The position numbers and the translations under genes are program-made. From assembly GCA_958298945.1 (NCBI GenBank), contig OY282606.1, positions 29,671,740-29,735,739 on the forward strand: a DNA stretch of 64,000 bases. The letters are read 5' to 3'. The notes under the pieces were generated by a model that worked only from the letters and a program-made list of their open reading frames with translations, was not told where the DNA came from and did no database searches. Of this stretch, positions 40,901 through 50,929 are shown piece after piece; the stretch's first letter is position 1, and each line of letters starts with the position of its first letter. The stretch comes from Atherix ibis. Its lineage: Eukaryota > Arthropoda > Insecta > Diptera > Athericidae.

Positions 40901-43900
40901 AGGCGGATTTTCGAAATTCGAGTTCAAAATATACATTTTTCAAACTAAAATTCATGATATTACTTATGTTGTCATTTTTTAGTAGATATTTTGTTAAAAT
41001 CCCATTTTTTGAGTACATTTTTTTTTCACGTGTGACAAGTAACGGTGGCATGACAGTTAGGTATTTTTGTTGGTTTTCCCTTTAAATTATCTAGAGTTAA
41101 TTTATATTTCGATGCAATTTTCGAAATTAGTACATCTTTCAATAATTTACATTTATCCTTTGTATATATAAATGTCTCAATAGGACATTAATTCAATAAT
41201 AACCGGCTTAATAGTAGAAAGAAAATCAATTAAAAAACAGACGAAAAATCGGGAAAACTCTTTACAACTCGTTAACGATGTGATCACGCTCCTGGTCAAT
41301 GAATAACTAAAATTTTATAATAACAAACTAAATAATTCACAAACGTATACACATACTGCCATCTCTTGACTGAAATTTAAATCTATGCAAGTATGACATT
41401 TTTTTCATGTTAAAAATACTTCATTTTTGAACGGACACAGTAATGTGTTAACAAAGATTGCTTATTTTTCAAATAATAAGTAAAAATATTATAATATAAT
41501 ATGATATGAATTATGTAAAAATGTTGTTCATTAGAAAAACAAGTAAAATTAATTATATTAATATATATAAAAACGAATTAACAATTAGTATTTAGTTACT
41601 ATTAATAATTAGTAATTTTAGTAAGGGTAGCATTGTTCTTTCAAACATGATTATTATTTGCAAGCAAGAAAGTAGTTTTTTTTTAATACTAACAAATATT
41701 TATTAATTCAAGTAATTTTGGAAATATTTATGCAACTTTAAATATTAATAAAGAAGATACGTTATTATCAAAATAAATGCAGAAATAAAAAAATAAAAAT
41801 AATTATTATGTATTAAAAAAAATCATATAGTAAATCCGATTTATTAAAAGAAAAATGTAAAATAATAAAGCACCCATACCACTTACAAAGTTCATACGCT
41901 CCGCCAGGTACTAATTTTGTTGTAATCACCAAAAAGAATAGAAAATTATTAATTTTAATTGTTTTTTTTTTAGAAAATTATTTAAATTATCTCAACCGTC
42001 TATATTCTAAATTATTATTATTTTTGCTTATATAAGTATTTGTTGTTTTGTTAATATTATTGTTGAAAGTATGGATCAAAATTTTTTTTTTGTGAAAAGA
42101 TAAATATTGAAAAAAAAATTCCACTTTTCTGTCAAAAATGCTTACTCCTAAAAAGGTAATATTTTGTTATTAAAATTAAAGATTTTTGTCCTTCATTTAA
42201 CAAATGCATTTCTTTAATTTTATTCAATTTTACATTTTCACTTTATTTATCGTATTCAATAATACTCTTATATTTTACATATTATTATTAAATCACACTT
42301 TTATTATGAAGGGCTATAATTAAATTTTCCTATTACTCGTAGTTTTGCTATCATTTTTTTCCAACAGAAATATTCTTTGGCATGATCCATTTTCTTAAAA
42401 AAACCCTTCGTTTGAGAAAAATTTCTTCAGTAAAATAATATTAAAATTCTCATTTAAATAAATAACTACAATAATATAAATAAATAAATAATTATCATCT
42501 TAAATGTATAAAAAAAATTCTAAATAAAAATAAAAAAAAATATTAAAAATAATCTTAAATTAAATATTATATAAAAATTTAATTATTTATTCTATTATTT
42601 ATAAACATTTAATTATAATACAATATATTAATTACAATGTTTTCAATACTCTAAAATACTTATCTACAAAACAGCAATTTATAAAATAATTATTTACATA
42701 GTTTTTTTTTTTTTTTTATTAACAATTAAAACATATAAAATTAAAATATTTTCTGCTGTTATTTACTCTTATATAAATAAATATTTTTAGTACTAATTTT
42801 TTTTGCTACTAAAATTTTATTCTAAAATATTTGATAAAAAATTTAAAGAAAGTATATTTATTGTTTTTAAAATAAACTTATTATAACCCTATTGTGACAT
42901 AATTTTTAAATAACGAGTTATCCGATTTCTTGGTTCGGAAAGTACAGTTTTATCATTTGACAGGTTCTGAACATATTATATGTCAAAATGGCAAACCTAA
43001 CATTATGTGGCTTTATTTAGAATAAAATTTTTTTCAGCAATGAGTCTTATTTCTCACTCGATCGATACGTCAAAAAGCAAAATTTCTGTATACAGGGGCT
43101 CTGTATAGAAGAGCTAGTGTATCCGCAAAAAGTGATTATTTGGTGTTTTTTTTAACCTGAAGGTGTCATTGGCTGGTATTTTTTTTTGAAAATGAAGAAG
43201 AAGAAACCGTTCACGTCAATTTTGGACGCCGTTTAATAACCAATTTTTTTTCTCTTGAACTTGAATATTTTAATCTGGACCATATTTGCTTTAAATAATA
43301 AGGCGCCACAAGCCACAAAGTATGACTAATTTTGACTTTATTTCGCAAAAAAATTCCCGGACGAGTTATACGTAAATTTTTGGAAGCCTTTTGATAACCG
43401 ATTTTTTTTGTCGTGAACTTGAATATTTTAATCTGGACTATATTTGGTTTCAACAATAAGGCGCCAGAAGCCACAAAGTATGACTAATTTTGACTTCATT
43501 TCGCAAAAAAATTCCCGGACGAGTTATACGTAAATTTTTGGAAGTCTTTTGATAACCGATTTTTTTTTGTCGTGAACTTGAAGATATTTATCTGAACCTT
43601 ATTTGGTTTCAATAATAAGGCGCCACAAGCCACAAAATATGTCAAATTTAGACTTTATTTCGCAAAAAAATTTCCGGACGAGTTATACGTCAATTTTTAG
43701 CACCGTTTGATAACCGATTTTTTTTATCCAGAATTTAAAAATTTTGATTTGGACCATATTTGGACCATAACTTTACTTTCCGACAAACAATATGGATAAC
43801 CCATTATAAAATCATATTTTGATTATTTATAATATTTTTTTACTAAAATAAATAAAATTTAATAATATAGGAAAAAAATATACCAAAAAAAAAAATTGTA

Positions 43901-44268
43901 AGTGTTACAAGTTCCATCACCAAAAAAGAAAATTTACAAAAAAAAACACTTTCAATTCTAAATTTAATAGAAAATAAGGAACTCTTACAATTTTCCCCGC
44001 CATTTTTTTTTCATTTAAGCAAAAAAACGAAAATGTAATTTTTACTACTTTTAAATAATTTGTTTTTCTATATGTAAATTAAGAAAATTTATAAGAAATT
44101 TGAAAGAAAAAAAACGATCATCAAGGATAATTAGACTTACATCTTCGTCCGTCAGTTGTTATTTGGATACAATCTGAATCGTTCTGTGTTATTGGACATT
44201 GGAAGAGAGCACCAGAATGATTTGTTTGTGGTTGTAAATTTTGTCCCAAGGGTGCGCCAACCAACAAT
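22532..44268 (-). CDS. mew: Integrin alpha chain, laminin-receptor (alphaPS1) type, 5-prime end missing
   Basis: Thirteen exons keep one frame: 44268-44141, 31497-31394, 31108-30978, 25977-25766, 25696-25218, 25162-24909, 24819-24383, 24249-24107, 24026-23788, 23702-23600, 23535-23409, 23330-22822 and 22750-22532. They give about 1028 residues; the signal peptide and first propeller strand are absent. There is an FG-GAP beta-propeller with three calcium loops (DVNGDNLPDL, DINKDSCDDI, DLDGNEYPDL), leg domains, a basic cleavage site RVKR in exon 12, one membrane helix and a tail with KCGFFKR. The propeller reads QWLGVTV and VLVCAHRY, as in vertebrate alpha3/6/7 laminin receptors, which fits alphaPS1 rather than alphaPS2 (VLACAP type). 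The tail block PTLSGNLEK also matches what I remember of alphaPS1. There is no I domain, as expected for insects. It pairs with a beta subunit for cell-matrix adhesion. Confidence 0.9.
26130..27190 (+). mobile_element. Mariner remnant with an inserted unknown fragment
   Basis: The left part (26150-26500) carries the FYNEEYESV...FAPN fragment. At 26541-26556 is the palindrome TTTGACAGCTGTCAAA that marks this mariner family, followed by a degraded transposase start (FYIMDRLTDHEMCKKIL). Further right are pieces resembling the WFQ and PGR...GDVN blocks. It lies in the 5 kb integrin intron, with many stops. Confidence 0.5.
27191..29045. other. Integrin intron DNA, no feature recognised
   Basis: AT-rich, with only short frames. 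Nothing here resembles a gene or a known element end. Confidence 0.45.
29046..29790 (+). mobile_element. Internally deleted mariner with both terminal repeats
   Basis: GGGTTTTCCAATAAGAGTGA at the left end and its near-perfect inverse at the right end form inverted repeats of about 30 bp, flanked by TA duplications at 29044-29045 and 29791-29792. Inside, the transposase keeps IIFSDEAHFHLSG (first catalytic Asp) and IWFQQNGATYHTA, where the second catalytic Asp has become Asn. It then jumps from ISNHDI directly to a C-terminal block (VEKVFENWVHRI...SRGGHL), so the segment with the third catalytic Asp is deleted. Three open pieces remain. The copy is well preserved but cannot encode active transposase. 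Confidence 0.85.
29800..30330 (+). mobile_element. Mariner 3-prime half, degraded
   Basis: It begins 10 bp after the previous mariner. Plus-strand frames show CHCAVFL plus KRERRCSSVLSKRYGRIMND (the region after the first Asp), then eroded GATCHTA and PGR blocks and a CENIIKNYLNSIKSCKKSPG end. The reading frame is repeatedly broken and no terminal repeats were found. Confidence 0.6.
30655..30898 (-). CDS. mew: Orphan exon inside the integrin intron, possible alternative terminal exon
   Basis: A minus-strand open frame follows an AG acceptor (30900-30899) preceded by a pyrimidine-rich stretch. It runs 80 codons to a TAA: KFNSYSGIVAVNIQLLVSD, then SAPFVIGTVVMEHKNFQT and DKFYHHRL. It lies on the integrin strand, 79 bp after the donor of the second-blade exon, and its phase fits that donor, giving VVR then KFNSYSG. 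Use would truncate the integrin after two blades and leave a protein without a membrane anchor. I recognise no domain. It could instead be an exon of a nested gene or chance. Confidence 0.35.
30978..31497 (-). CDS. mew: Integrin exons, second propeller blade
   Basis: Two exons, 31497-31394 and 31108-30978, separated by a 285-bp intron. They encode GREIKDGQWLGVTVRSHG and VLVCAHRYITTSKSYLAQG, then NDLQFDDVIEPCQGKSVV. The second exon ends at AG before GTTGGT, which is a weak donor; the phase-2 junction to 25977 gives VVRAHEEYSLCQVG. Confidence 0.88.
31978..33260 (+). mobile_element. Two degraded mariner copies head to tail
   Basis: Copy one has the family palindrome at 32016-32031 and a frame with SDEAPFLPGGYINKKKK (first Asp region), ending near 32430. 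A short piece of the FAPN fragment follows at 32440-32510. Copy two starts with the palindrome at 32582-32597 and continues through eroded blocks to about 33260. Both lie between integrin exon 31497 and exon 44268. Confidence 0.6.
33261..34885. other. Integrin intron, no gene recognised
   Basis: Several overlapping frames of 76-130 codons occur at 33256-34353, but none has a known domain, a signal of splicing or consistent codon bias. The block 33560-33700 is less AT-rich than its surroundings. Confidence 0.4.
34886..36500 (+). mobile_element. Degenerate R1-like non-LTR retrotransposon, reverse-transcriptase part
   Basis: Frames in order: GVYWWNDEVAELTKRCKQAR (endonuclease-RT linker typical of R1/LOA elements), RSIGDRKAPGP, SSYRPIYLLDAAGKILERIL, AVQFGFRRARSTLDAS, KYCAIITLNVKHAFNSAD (the palm motif, with its Asp changed to Asn), then SGVPQGS-like and SPADHKTVAVLIIGRKR thumb blocks. 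At least eight stops and shifts break it. GC content is clearly higher than in the surrounding intron, which suggests a fairly recent insertion relative to the mariners. Confidence 0.8.
36640..37125 (+). mobile_element. Mariner fragment, C-terminal half
   Basis: It shares the block at 36795-36910 with the minus-strand fragment at 3590-3740. It ends with KELTAIPVEALQHCYERWKQ, the last helix region of mariner transposases of the SETMAR-like type. It is broken and without ends. Confidence 0.6.
37126..40112. other. Integrin intron; faint Tc1/mariner traces at 39240-39800
   Basis: No gene seen. At about 39600-39750 a broken frame resembles the W-TDES-F and GGSIMVWG blocks of Tc1 transposases (PQIFIGIFYGQIS...GGSIIIWCMYH). 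This is weak evidence. The stretch 37560-37830 is less AT-rich but holds no convincing exon. Confidence 0.35.
40113..40978 (+). repeat. 96-bp tandem array, nine units, two-unit higher-order pattern
   Basis: Units begin near 40130, 40227, 40327, 40424, 40515, 40609, 40706, 40803 and 40897, spaced 91-100 bp. The core reads GATTTTCGAAATTCGAGTTC followed by CAAACTAAAATTCATGAT. Because the length is near a multiple of three, a spurious 270-codon frame runs across it. Units 5 and 7 resemble each other more than their neighbours, as do units 6 and 8, so the last amplification copied two units at a time. No terminal repeats of a parent element were found. Confidence 0.9.
40979..42904. other. Integrin intron, very AT-rich
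   Basis: Long A and T runs. No open frame above 60 codons and no recognisable element. Confidence 0.5.
42905..43227 (+). mobile_element. Mariner 5-prime half feeding the 161-bp array
   Basis: It starts with the family end (GGTTCGGAAAGTAC near 42935) and an eroded palindrome region. It continues through traces of the FSDEAHF, VTVWC and ENEKGE blocks to the point where the tandem array begins. Confidence 0.55.
43228..43790 (+). repeat. 161-bp tandem array built from mariner transposase DNA
   Basis: Three full units (43228-43391, 43392-43553, 43554-43711) and part of a fourth begin AACCGATTTTTTTT and end in a TTTTGATAAC-like joint. Each encodes, in a degraded form, one slice of mariner transposase, from ITDFF through LEYFNLDYIWFQQ to the PGRVI-like block. 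So an internal piece of one element was copied in tandem after insertion. Confidence 0.8.
43791..44140. other. Integrin intron end
   Basis: AT-rich DNA directly after the donor of exon 44268-44141 in gene order. Nothing else seen. Confidence 0.4.
44141..44268 (-). CDS. mew: Integrin exon, first propeller blade
   Basis: Encodes LLVGAPLGQNLQPQTNHSGA and FQCPITQNDSDC. It is entered in phase 2 after an AG acceptor and left in phase 1 at GTAAGT. The preceding coding exon must contain the FGYSV-type start of blade 1; I did not find it in the remaining 19.7 kb. Confidence 0.88.
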
Positions 44269-45833
44269 CTGTTGAAGAAGAAAACAAAAAACAAATTATT
44301 TTCAAACTTTTACAAAGCATATTTCAAAAATGAATATTAAAAATAAAGTTAAATATATATCAATTTATATTGTGCTGAAATATATTTTAGAATAACCTCT
44401 TTGAAATGCCTCAAAATATGAACTCATCTATACATACGTGTAAGTACAATACATACATAGGAATTTCGCTTTAAGATGCTCAAAAAAAAATTAATAATTG
44501 CTGACAACATTATGTTGTTGACATAAAATTTTACTATTTAAAACAGATTTGTGTAAAAATAAGATGCCAATATTTCAACTACATTGAAAATTTAAATCAT
44601 ACATATTATGATTCCAACATTAAGAAACCCAACGACAAATAGCAAAACAAAAATCATATGGAGAGAGCTGTAGATTCATCTTTAACCACACCAACTATTT
44701 ATGATTAAACGTCGTGAATGTGGTTTTTTCTTTTTTCAAAATAGAGATACATCGAATTTGAAAACGTTTTTGGATTCCACAAGCATAAAAAGTACAATTC
44801 ACTACCAACACTATAGATAGGGCCGGACCCGAAAAACCAGAAATCGAATTCTTCAGATTTGTGTGGGCCTAAAACACAACTGTTCGAACACAACACGACT
44901 ATCGAAATTATCTGCTATTTTGGCATTTTCGATCAATTTTGTAATAATTCCTTTCGTAACTGTTGTATATTTTTCTAATCGGTATTATCTATCGTATTTA
45001 AAGATTGACATTTTCCCTATTTTACTATTATTTCTCTTCTATCAATATTGTTTAAAACTAGCGCATACATTATGCTAATAATGAGAGCGAAAGTCACCCA
45101 CACGAAACATACCAAGGTGTTGAAAATATGGACATACTTCTACACAAACACACATAGATATGTTAAAGAAGCATAATTTCTCTTTTCCTCCTTTCATTTA
45201 TTTTTATTCCGATTTTTAATACTTAATATTTGATTGTACTCGTATTGAAAAATACATTTTCATATTCAACAAAATTTATTTGTCGTCATAACTTTTATGG
45301 AATTATGTAAAATGTTGAATTTCACATCGAATCGAATTTCTTTTAGATACATTGAATGTTACAGCAACATTAACAGAGATATTAACGTAATTTGTTTCCT
45401 TTTTTTGGCATTTTTAATGTGGACTCTTGTTTAAAGGATATTTTATAACAATAGTTTTATAAAAGGAAAAGAAGCTAATTCCATGAAATATTTTTGGCTA
45501 TTCGAATTTCCAAATCTAATTATGATTTGTGTATGTTCATAATTCTAGAGCGTGCTCACATATGTTATGTATGTTGCCGATTTATTTTTAGAGTCTATAG
45601 GCTAGTAACTAATTACATTATCATATTTCACATTTAATATTTTTTTACAGCTGTTTTTCAAATTCAGCTGTTTTTTTACAGTATATTTAGACTTAAATGG
45701 CAAATTATTCTTAAGACACAATTTTTTATTTCAATTCAAAATTTACATAAAAAATTAGTAAATAATAACATACTTTATATATCGTGGTTTTACTATTAAT
45801 TAATTAAAGTACAATATATAGAACCTTACGAGG
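44269..45833. other. Upstream integrin intron
   Basis: No coding exon recognised. The patch 44810-44930 is less AT-rich. Short frames here lack known domains. Confidence 0.4.
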
Positions 45834-46683
45834 TCTGTTCAAAAAGTATCGCGAATTCTGTGTTTTTTTAAAAATTATTTATTTATTCATGAATATCTAT
45901 TTTGTCCCCGTCAAAGTAATCCCCACCAGCTATTATGCACTTGTGCCAACGTTTTTTCCAATCCTCGAAGCACTTCAAAAAATCATTTTTTGTGATATTG
46001 TTCAGGTCCTCCTTCGATGCCATCTTTATCTCCTCAGCGTAGCATCGTCCTTTAATGGGGCTCTTCAGTTTCGAAAACTAGAAAAAGTCACAGGGGGCCA
46101 GATCTGGGGAATACGGTGACTGCGGCATTATTAGGGTGTTGTTTTTGGCCAAAAATTTCGCGCACAAGCAACGATGCGTGAGCAGGGGCGTTATCATGGT
46201 GCAAAAGCTAATTTTTGTTCTTCCAAAAATCCGGGCGTTTCTGGCGGATTGCTTCGCGCAACTTGCGCATAACTTGCAGGCAATATTCCTTATTGACCTT
46301 TCTACCTTGTGGCAAGCACTCATGATGCACCATGCCCCTGCAAACAAAGAAAACTGTAAGCAAGACCTTCACATTCGACCGAACTTGGCTCGCATCTTCT
46401 CGGCGCTCTGAGAAAATTTTGTACCACCGATAAACATTGCTTCAGTCCAAGGTAGCTTCACCATATGCTACAGTCAACATTCGGAATGCGTCCGCCCAAT
46501 TAATTTTATTTTTCACACAAAATTTTATACAGATTCTTTGATCCATTTTTTGGAATGGGCAAAAATCGAAGACGAGCCAAAACACGTGCAAGCAAAGCAG
46601 CTGCCAAAAATTAACTGACTATTCAAAATGGCCGAACTTGTCGGCATAAGTGAGGGACATGAGTATCAACATAACGTCACAAA
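45834..46683 (-). mobile_element. SETMAR-type mariner, internally deleted copy
   Basis: Its left end carries GTCTGTTCAAAAAGTATCGC. The minus-strand transposase pieces include LLTHRCLCAKFLAKNNTLIM and YSPDLAPCDFF, whose last Asp is the third catalytic residue. The copy at 56799-57983 is nearly identical, but this one lacks about 333 bp in the middle (junction near 46390). The matching right inverted repeat was not found, so the end is set where similarity between the copies stops. Confidence 0.8.
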
Positions 46684-46780
46684 AAATCTAAAATCGAATA
46701 TACAATTCACTATTAAAAATAAACATAACGGCATTAAAATTACATAACAGATAAACAAGGATAAGTTCACTCTTATAACA

Positions 46781-47817
46781 GGGTGGCCACTGAAAAACTG
46801 AAGAGTTTGAAAATGTCATCACTTGTTCTCACTGTCAATATTCTCTATTTTCTGATTTTGTAGAGCATGCGTTGGAGATTAAAATGGCTACGTATTATGT
46901 ACAGCAACGTGTAAAATGCATTGAGTTTCTTTCCAGTAAAAGATCAATTATTCAAATTTAGAGATTTTAATGACAGAGTAACATGATTTGGAACTTATTC
47001 GCCTAGTTTGAAAGAACTGGATAAGTCGGCGATTTTCCCGGAAGAGGTCCTCAGCGTTCTGTACGCACTGACGCAGCGGTGGAAGATATACTGCAGAGTG
47101 TCTTTGAGGATCCATTTACCCATAATATCTGAAGAACATTAACCTCTTCAGACATCGCCAGGATATCGTTTCAGAAGATTCTGAAACTGGACATAAAAAT
47201 GTTTACCAACAAGATCCAAATGGTCTAAACTTTATAACAAGATATTCAGCACCGCCAGAGATAACAACAACTAGGCTTCTTAGTACCTCAAAATCTGCAG
47301 TTTTGTTTATTGATGTACCCGTTTTAATAAAAAATGGAGTGATTTAAAACTGAAGATTTTGAGGTACCAAGAATCCTAGGAAATTACACGGTTTGGTGTG
47401 ATGTTATGGATGAAAGAGTTATCAGCAGCTATTTCTTCTTTAAAGAAGTAGAAATAAAGAATCATTGGCGCGCCCTAAATGGGGCAATGCTCGACATTTT
47501 TTTGCAAAGATAATCATGTTGTAATCAGATAGATTTCTTTTTATGGGACTATGAACCTCGAACAATTCAAAAATTAAATTAGAAAAATCAAGCCTAATAC
47601 TTTGGAAAATCCGGTATCTATGAGCAGGAAAATAAATGGTGGTCATTTGAGAGATGTTGTTTTTATACATAATACAGAGAAAAAGAAAACAATAATTTTA
47701 TTTTAAAAGAAAAATTAATAAAAAAATGCAACAAAAAAAAACTTGGTATTTATAAAAATTATTTGTGTTTTTGATATCATTTAGTCTTTTTTTTGTAGCC
47801 ACCACTGTAGTATTTTA
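46781..47817 (+). mobile_element. Degenerate Tc1/mariner-type element
   Basis: The left end CAGGGTGGCCACTG and right end TAGCCACCACTG are imperfect inverted repeats. Inside are MATYYVQQRVKCIEFL, RSVRTDAAVEDILQSVFEDP (helix-turn-helix region) and YTVWCDVMDERVISSYFF, the block after the first catalytic Asp. There are many stops. Length of about 1.04 kb suggests internal loss. Confidence 0.65.
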
Positions 47818-49235
47818 GAAAAATTTCCGGAAATAATTCAACATCAGAAAACAAATTTAAATTAATAAAAAATTATTTAAAATGTATCATCAAAACTAGA
47901 AAATATAAAATGAATAAATTTATTATTATATTTTTAAACTTAGTTAAAACTAAAAAAATACTCGGAAAAAGGAATTTCCCTTTTTATTTTCAAGAAAACA
48001 TATTCGATTCGGTGAGTTCTTTAGAAATATGTGTATTACACTATACTGCAGTATTAAAATTATAGCAAAAGGAACAAATTTAAAATTATTTGTATTTTGT
48101 TATTAGAAGAAAATTCAACGGCAGGCAAATTATAGCTAAAGTATAAAAATAAAACAAGTTCAAAATTTATTAAGTTAAGCAATTTTGTACCTTAACGCTG
48201 TGTATGCAAATGTCAGTCTTACACCACGTCTCCGTACTATTAAAGGTATCCATCCACCAATTACTATGTAAAAACGTGTATATTACAATAAACACATATA
48301 TGTGTATGCTCTTTAATATAGATTCTAAATAGCCATTACATATATAGATATATATGAAGTTTGTTGGTAAATGGGGATTTGCAATTATGCTTGAACGATG
48401 CAATTTCCATGATGCCGTGGATATTTTCATAAGAAAAGAAAAACAAATTTTATGCTTGCCCGAGACCTGTCTGCCTACACGTGTAACCTCCCGTCATACA
48501 CTGTCAATTCGTTTGAAACCAGTAAAATGAAGATGAAATGAACACTGGAACGAATATACGACTATCATTTTAGCCTATAAGTAAAGTACCTACTCATTTT
48601 ACGGACTTATGTACATATATATATGTATGTATTAATTTATTGCTTGGGGAGACTTTCATTTATTTTGTTTATTTCTTCTTCTTATTATTATTATCATTAT
48701 TAGTTTTAAAAAAATAACTATTTCCTTACCATATGATTTAACATATCTTAATTTAATCTCTTATCAAAGGATTTATAGAATATTCAACAACACAAATCGA
48801 ATATATATTAATGAAATTACTTGTGGCTATAAAAAAAAATCCAATTTTTTTAAATTTATCGATAATAACATATAATTAAGGAATTTACATGATTAATTAT
48901 ATTAGAATTCTTTGCGAACAATATATCTACTTAATATTTATGCAGAAATTCTGACTTTTAAAAAATTAAAAAATGTATAGGTAGATTGTTTTTTTTTGTT
49001 ACAATTTTTTTTCATATTTACAAGAAATTATAGTAAACTTTGAGTTAGTAAGACGGGGGATATTATAAATACTCTAACAAGAGTTAAGAATATTAAAAAA
49101 TAGTAAAAACAAATTTAATTCTAGTCTCTAATTTTTAGTCGTGTTCGTAGTATTATGAGCATATTTTCAAATTTTTATGGTCAAATCTTTTGGCAGCACT
49201 GTTGAAATTGAAATGAAAAACAAGATAATTCCTTA
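47818..49235. other. Intronic or intergenic, no feature
   Basis: AT-rich, no supported gene. The block 48170-48560 is less AT-rich but has no recognisable domain in its frames. Confidence 0.4.
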
Positions 49236-50925
49236 CTTAGATTAAAGAATACTTGGATAGGCCCGTACATTAGATTTTCGTATATGTACACATATACTCA
49301 ATTTTCTGTCTGAATTATTGCAAAAGCGGCGAGAAATCGTACTGCTTTTATACATTTGTGTAGATTTTCTTATATAGACATGACACCCACTGACATCTAG
49401 TTTTTGTGATAGAATTTTTTGAATTCCAAAAACATAATTAATATTAATTTTATCTCACTTATTCCAAGCAAAAATATAATTTAAACGACAGACAAATTTT
49501 GATTTTTTTTGTACAATCTTTTGATATGAAATGGAATTGCATTTTAGGTGTATTATTTATTTTGTAAAATACGTTTTAAAAAACCCTATTCTCCATGAAA
49601 GTGGTAGCATACTGAAATGCTTGCATACTTTTGTTGTTTTTAAAGTTGTTATTTTGACACTTATTGAAAATTGCAAGTGAAAGTGTGATTTTTATCTGTT
49701 TTGAAGAATTTACGAAAAAGTATGTTAAGTACTTATACAAATGGTTTGATTGTTGATAACATTAAATAGGAAGTTTTTATTTGAGAAAATGAAGTATTTT
49801 ATTAAGGGCTGCTGGTAATTCGACAGATTGAGGAAGCCGGGAATTTCTTAGCCGGTAAGTGGACATTTTCATTTTTGCTACAAAAATTAACAAAAATTTA
49901 GTTTATGATGTGCTTAAATGGCTTTAAGTGATTTATTTGGTCCAAAAAGCGATTAAAAGAAAAAAGTTCGTCATTCAATAAATGTAACAGTTCAATGTTG
50001 AACAGAAAATAAGTCCATCAAACAACAAAATCCGTAATATTTAAAAAAAATATTTGTTTACGCATAAATGACTTCACATATGAAAATGGTTTTAAGCTAA
50101 CCGCTTCAATCGCATAGTGAAGTTTAAAATTGGCACCCACTGATTTACGCCGTTTCTGTTATTTTGCATGTGTGTACCTTCTACGAATTTTTGTGTAGAT
50201 GCCTATCCAGTACTTCCATAATCTAAGATTCCTTTGTAAAAGGTTACAAATTTCGCGATTCGGAAAGTAAAGCATTGTCATTTGATAGCTGTCAAATATA
50301 TACGTTATCCAAGATTGGATTTGTTTAGGTTCAGGCTTAGATAATAGAACTGGACAGGCCTCTATACAAAAAAATTTTCGAAAATACTTTCATAAGAGAA
50401 ATAAAAACTTCCTATTTAATGTCGTGAAAAATAAAACTATTTATGCAAATCTATTGTATTAATTTATATTTATTTATTCGTAAACTATTTGAAATTTAAT
50501 AAAACCGCACTTAAACATTCATTTCGCGATAAGTATCTAAATGTGAACAATAAGAATAACAAAAATGTGCAAGCATTTCGGTTTGCAACTATTTTATGGA
50601 GAATGGCGTGTTTTAAAAGAAAATAAATAATAAACCTAACATACAATTGCATTAAATACTAGAAGATTGGAAAAAAAGTAATTAATGTTCTGTTGTGTTT
50701 AAATTATATTTTTGTTTGGAATAAGTGAGTTTAAATTATTCTTTTGGAATTCAAAAAATTCTATCTCGAAAACTAGATGTCAGTGGGTGTCATGTAGATA
50801 ATAAAAAAATCTACACAAATGTATGCAAGCAGTGTACGATTTCTTGCCGCTGTTGTAATAATTCAGACAAAAAATTGCTTATAAATATGCGAAAATCTCA
50901 CCTATCCAGGTATTCTTTAATCTAA
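49236..50925. repeat. Foldback structure: two arms of about 550 bp around a 580-bp loop
   Basis: The left arm, about 49236-49805, matches the right arm, about 50382-50925, in inverted orientation. Anchor matches are: the outer end (TTAGATTAAAGAATACTTGG against its inverse near 50905), the CTAGATGTCAGTGGGTG block, the GGAGAATGGCGTGTTTTAAA block (right arm; its left-arm counterpart is degraded), and the inner AACTTCCTATTTAATG block. A single diverged arm is at 1040-1705. The loop contains a mariner end with TTTGATAGCTGTCAAA at 50281-50296. The arms differ by substitutions and small gaps, so the structure is old. Foldback (TU-like) elements and MITEs have this form. Confidence 0.7.
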
Positions 50926-50929
50926 TGGT

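Noticed and set aside
40136..40948. A 270-codon frame on the plus strand
   Set aside because: It is produced by the 96-bp tandem array, whose unit length is close to a multiple of three; there is no domain and a parallel frame is also open.
40113..40978. CRISPR-like array
   Set aside because: The repeats are contiguous without unique spacers, and the genome is clearly eukaryotic.
45889..46411. Plus-strand frames of 76 and 91 codons
   Set aside because: They are antisense to the mariner transposase on the minus strand.
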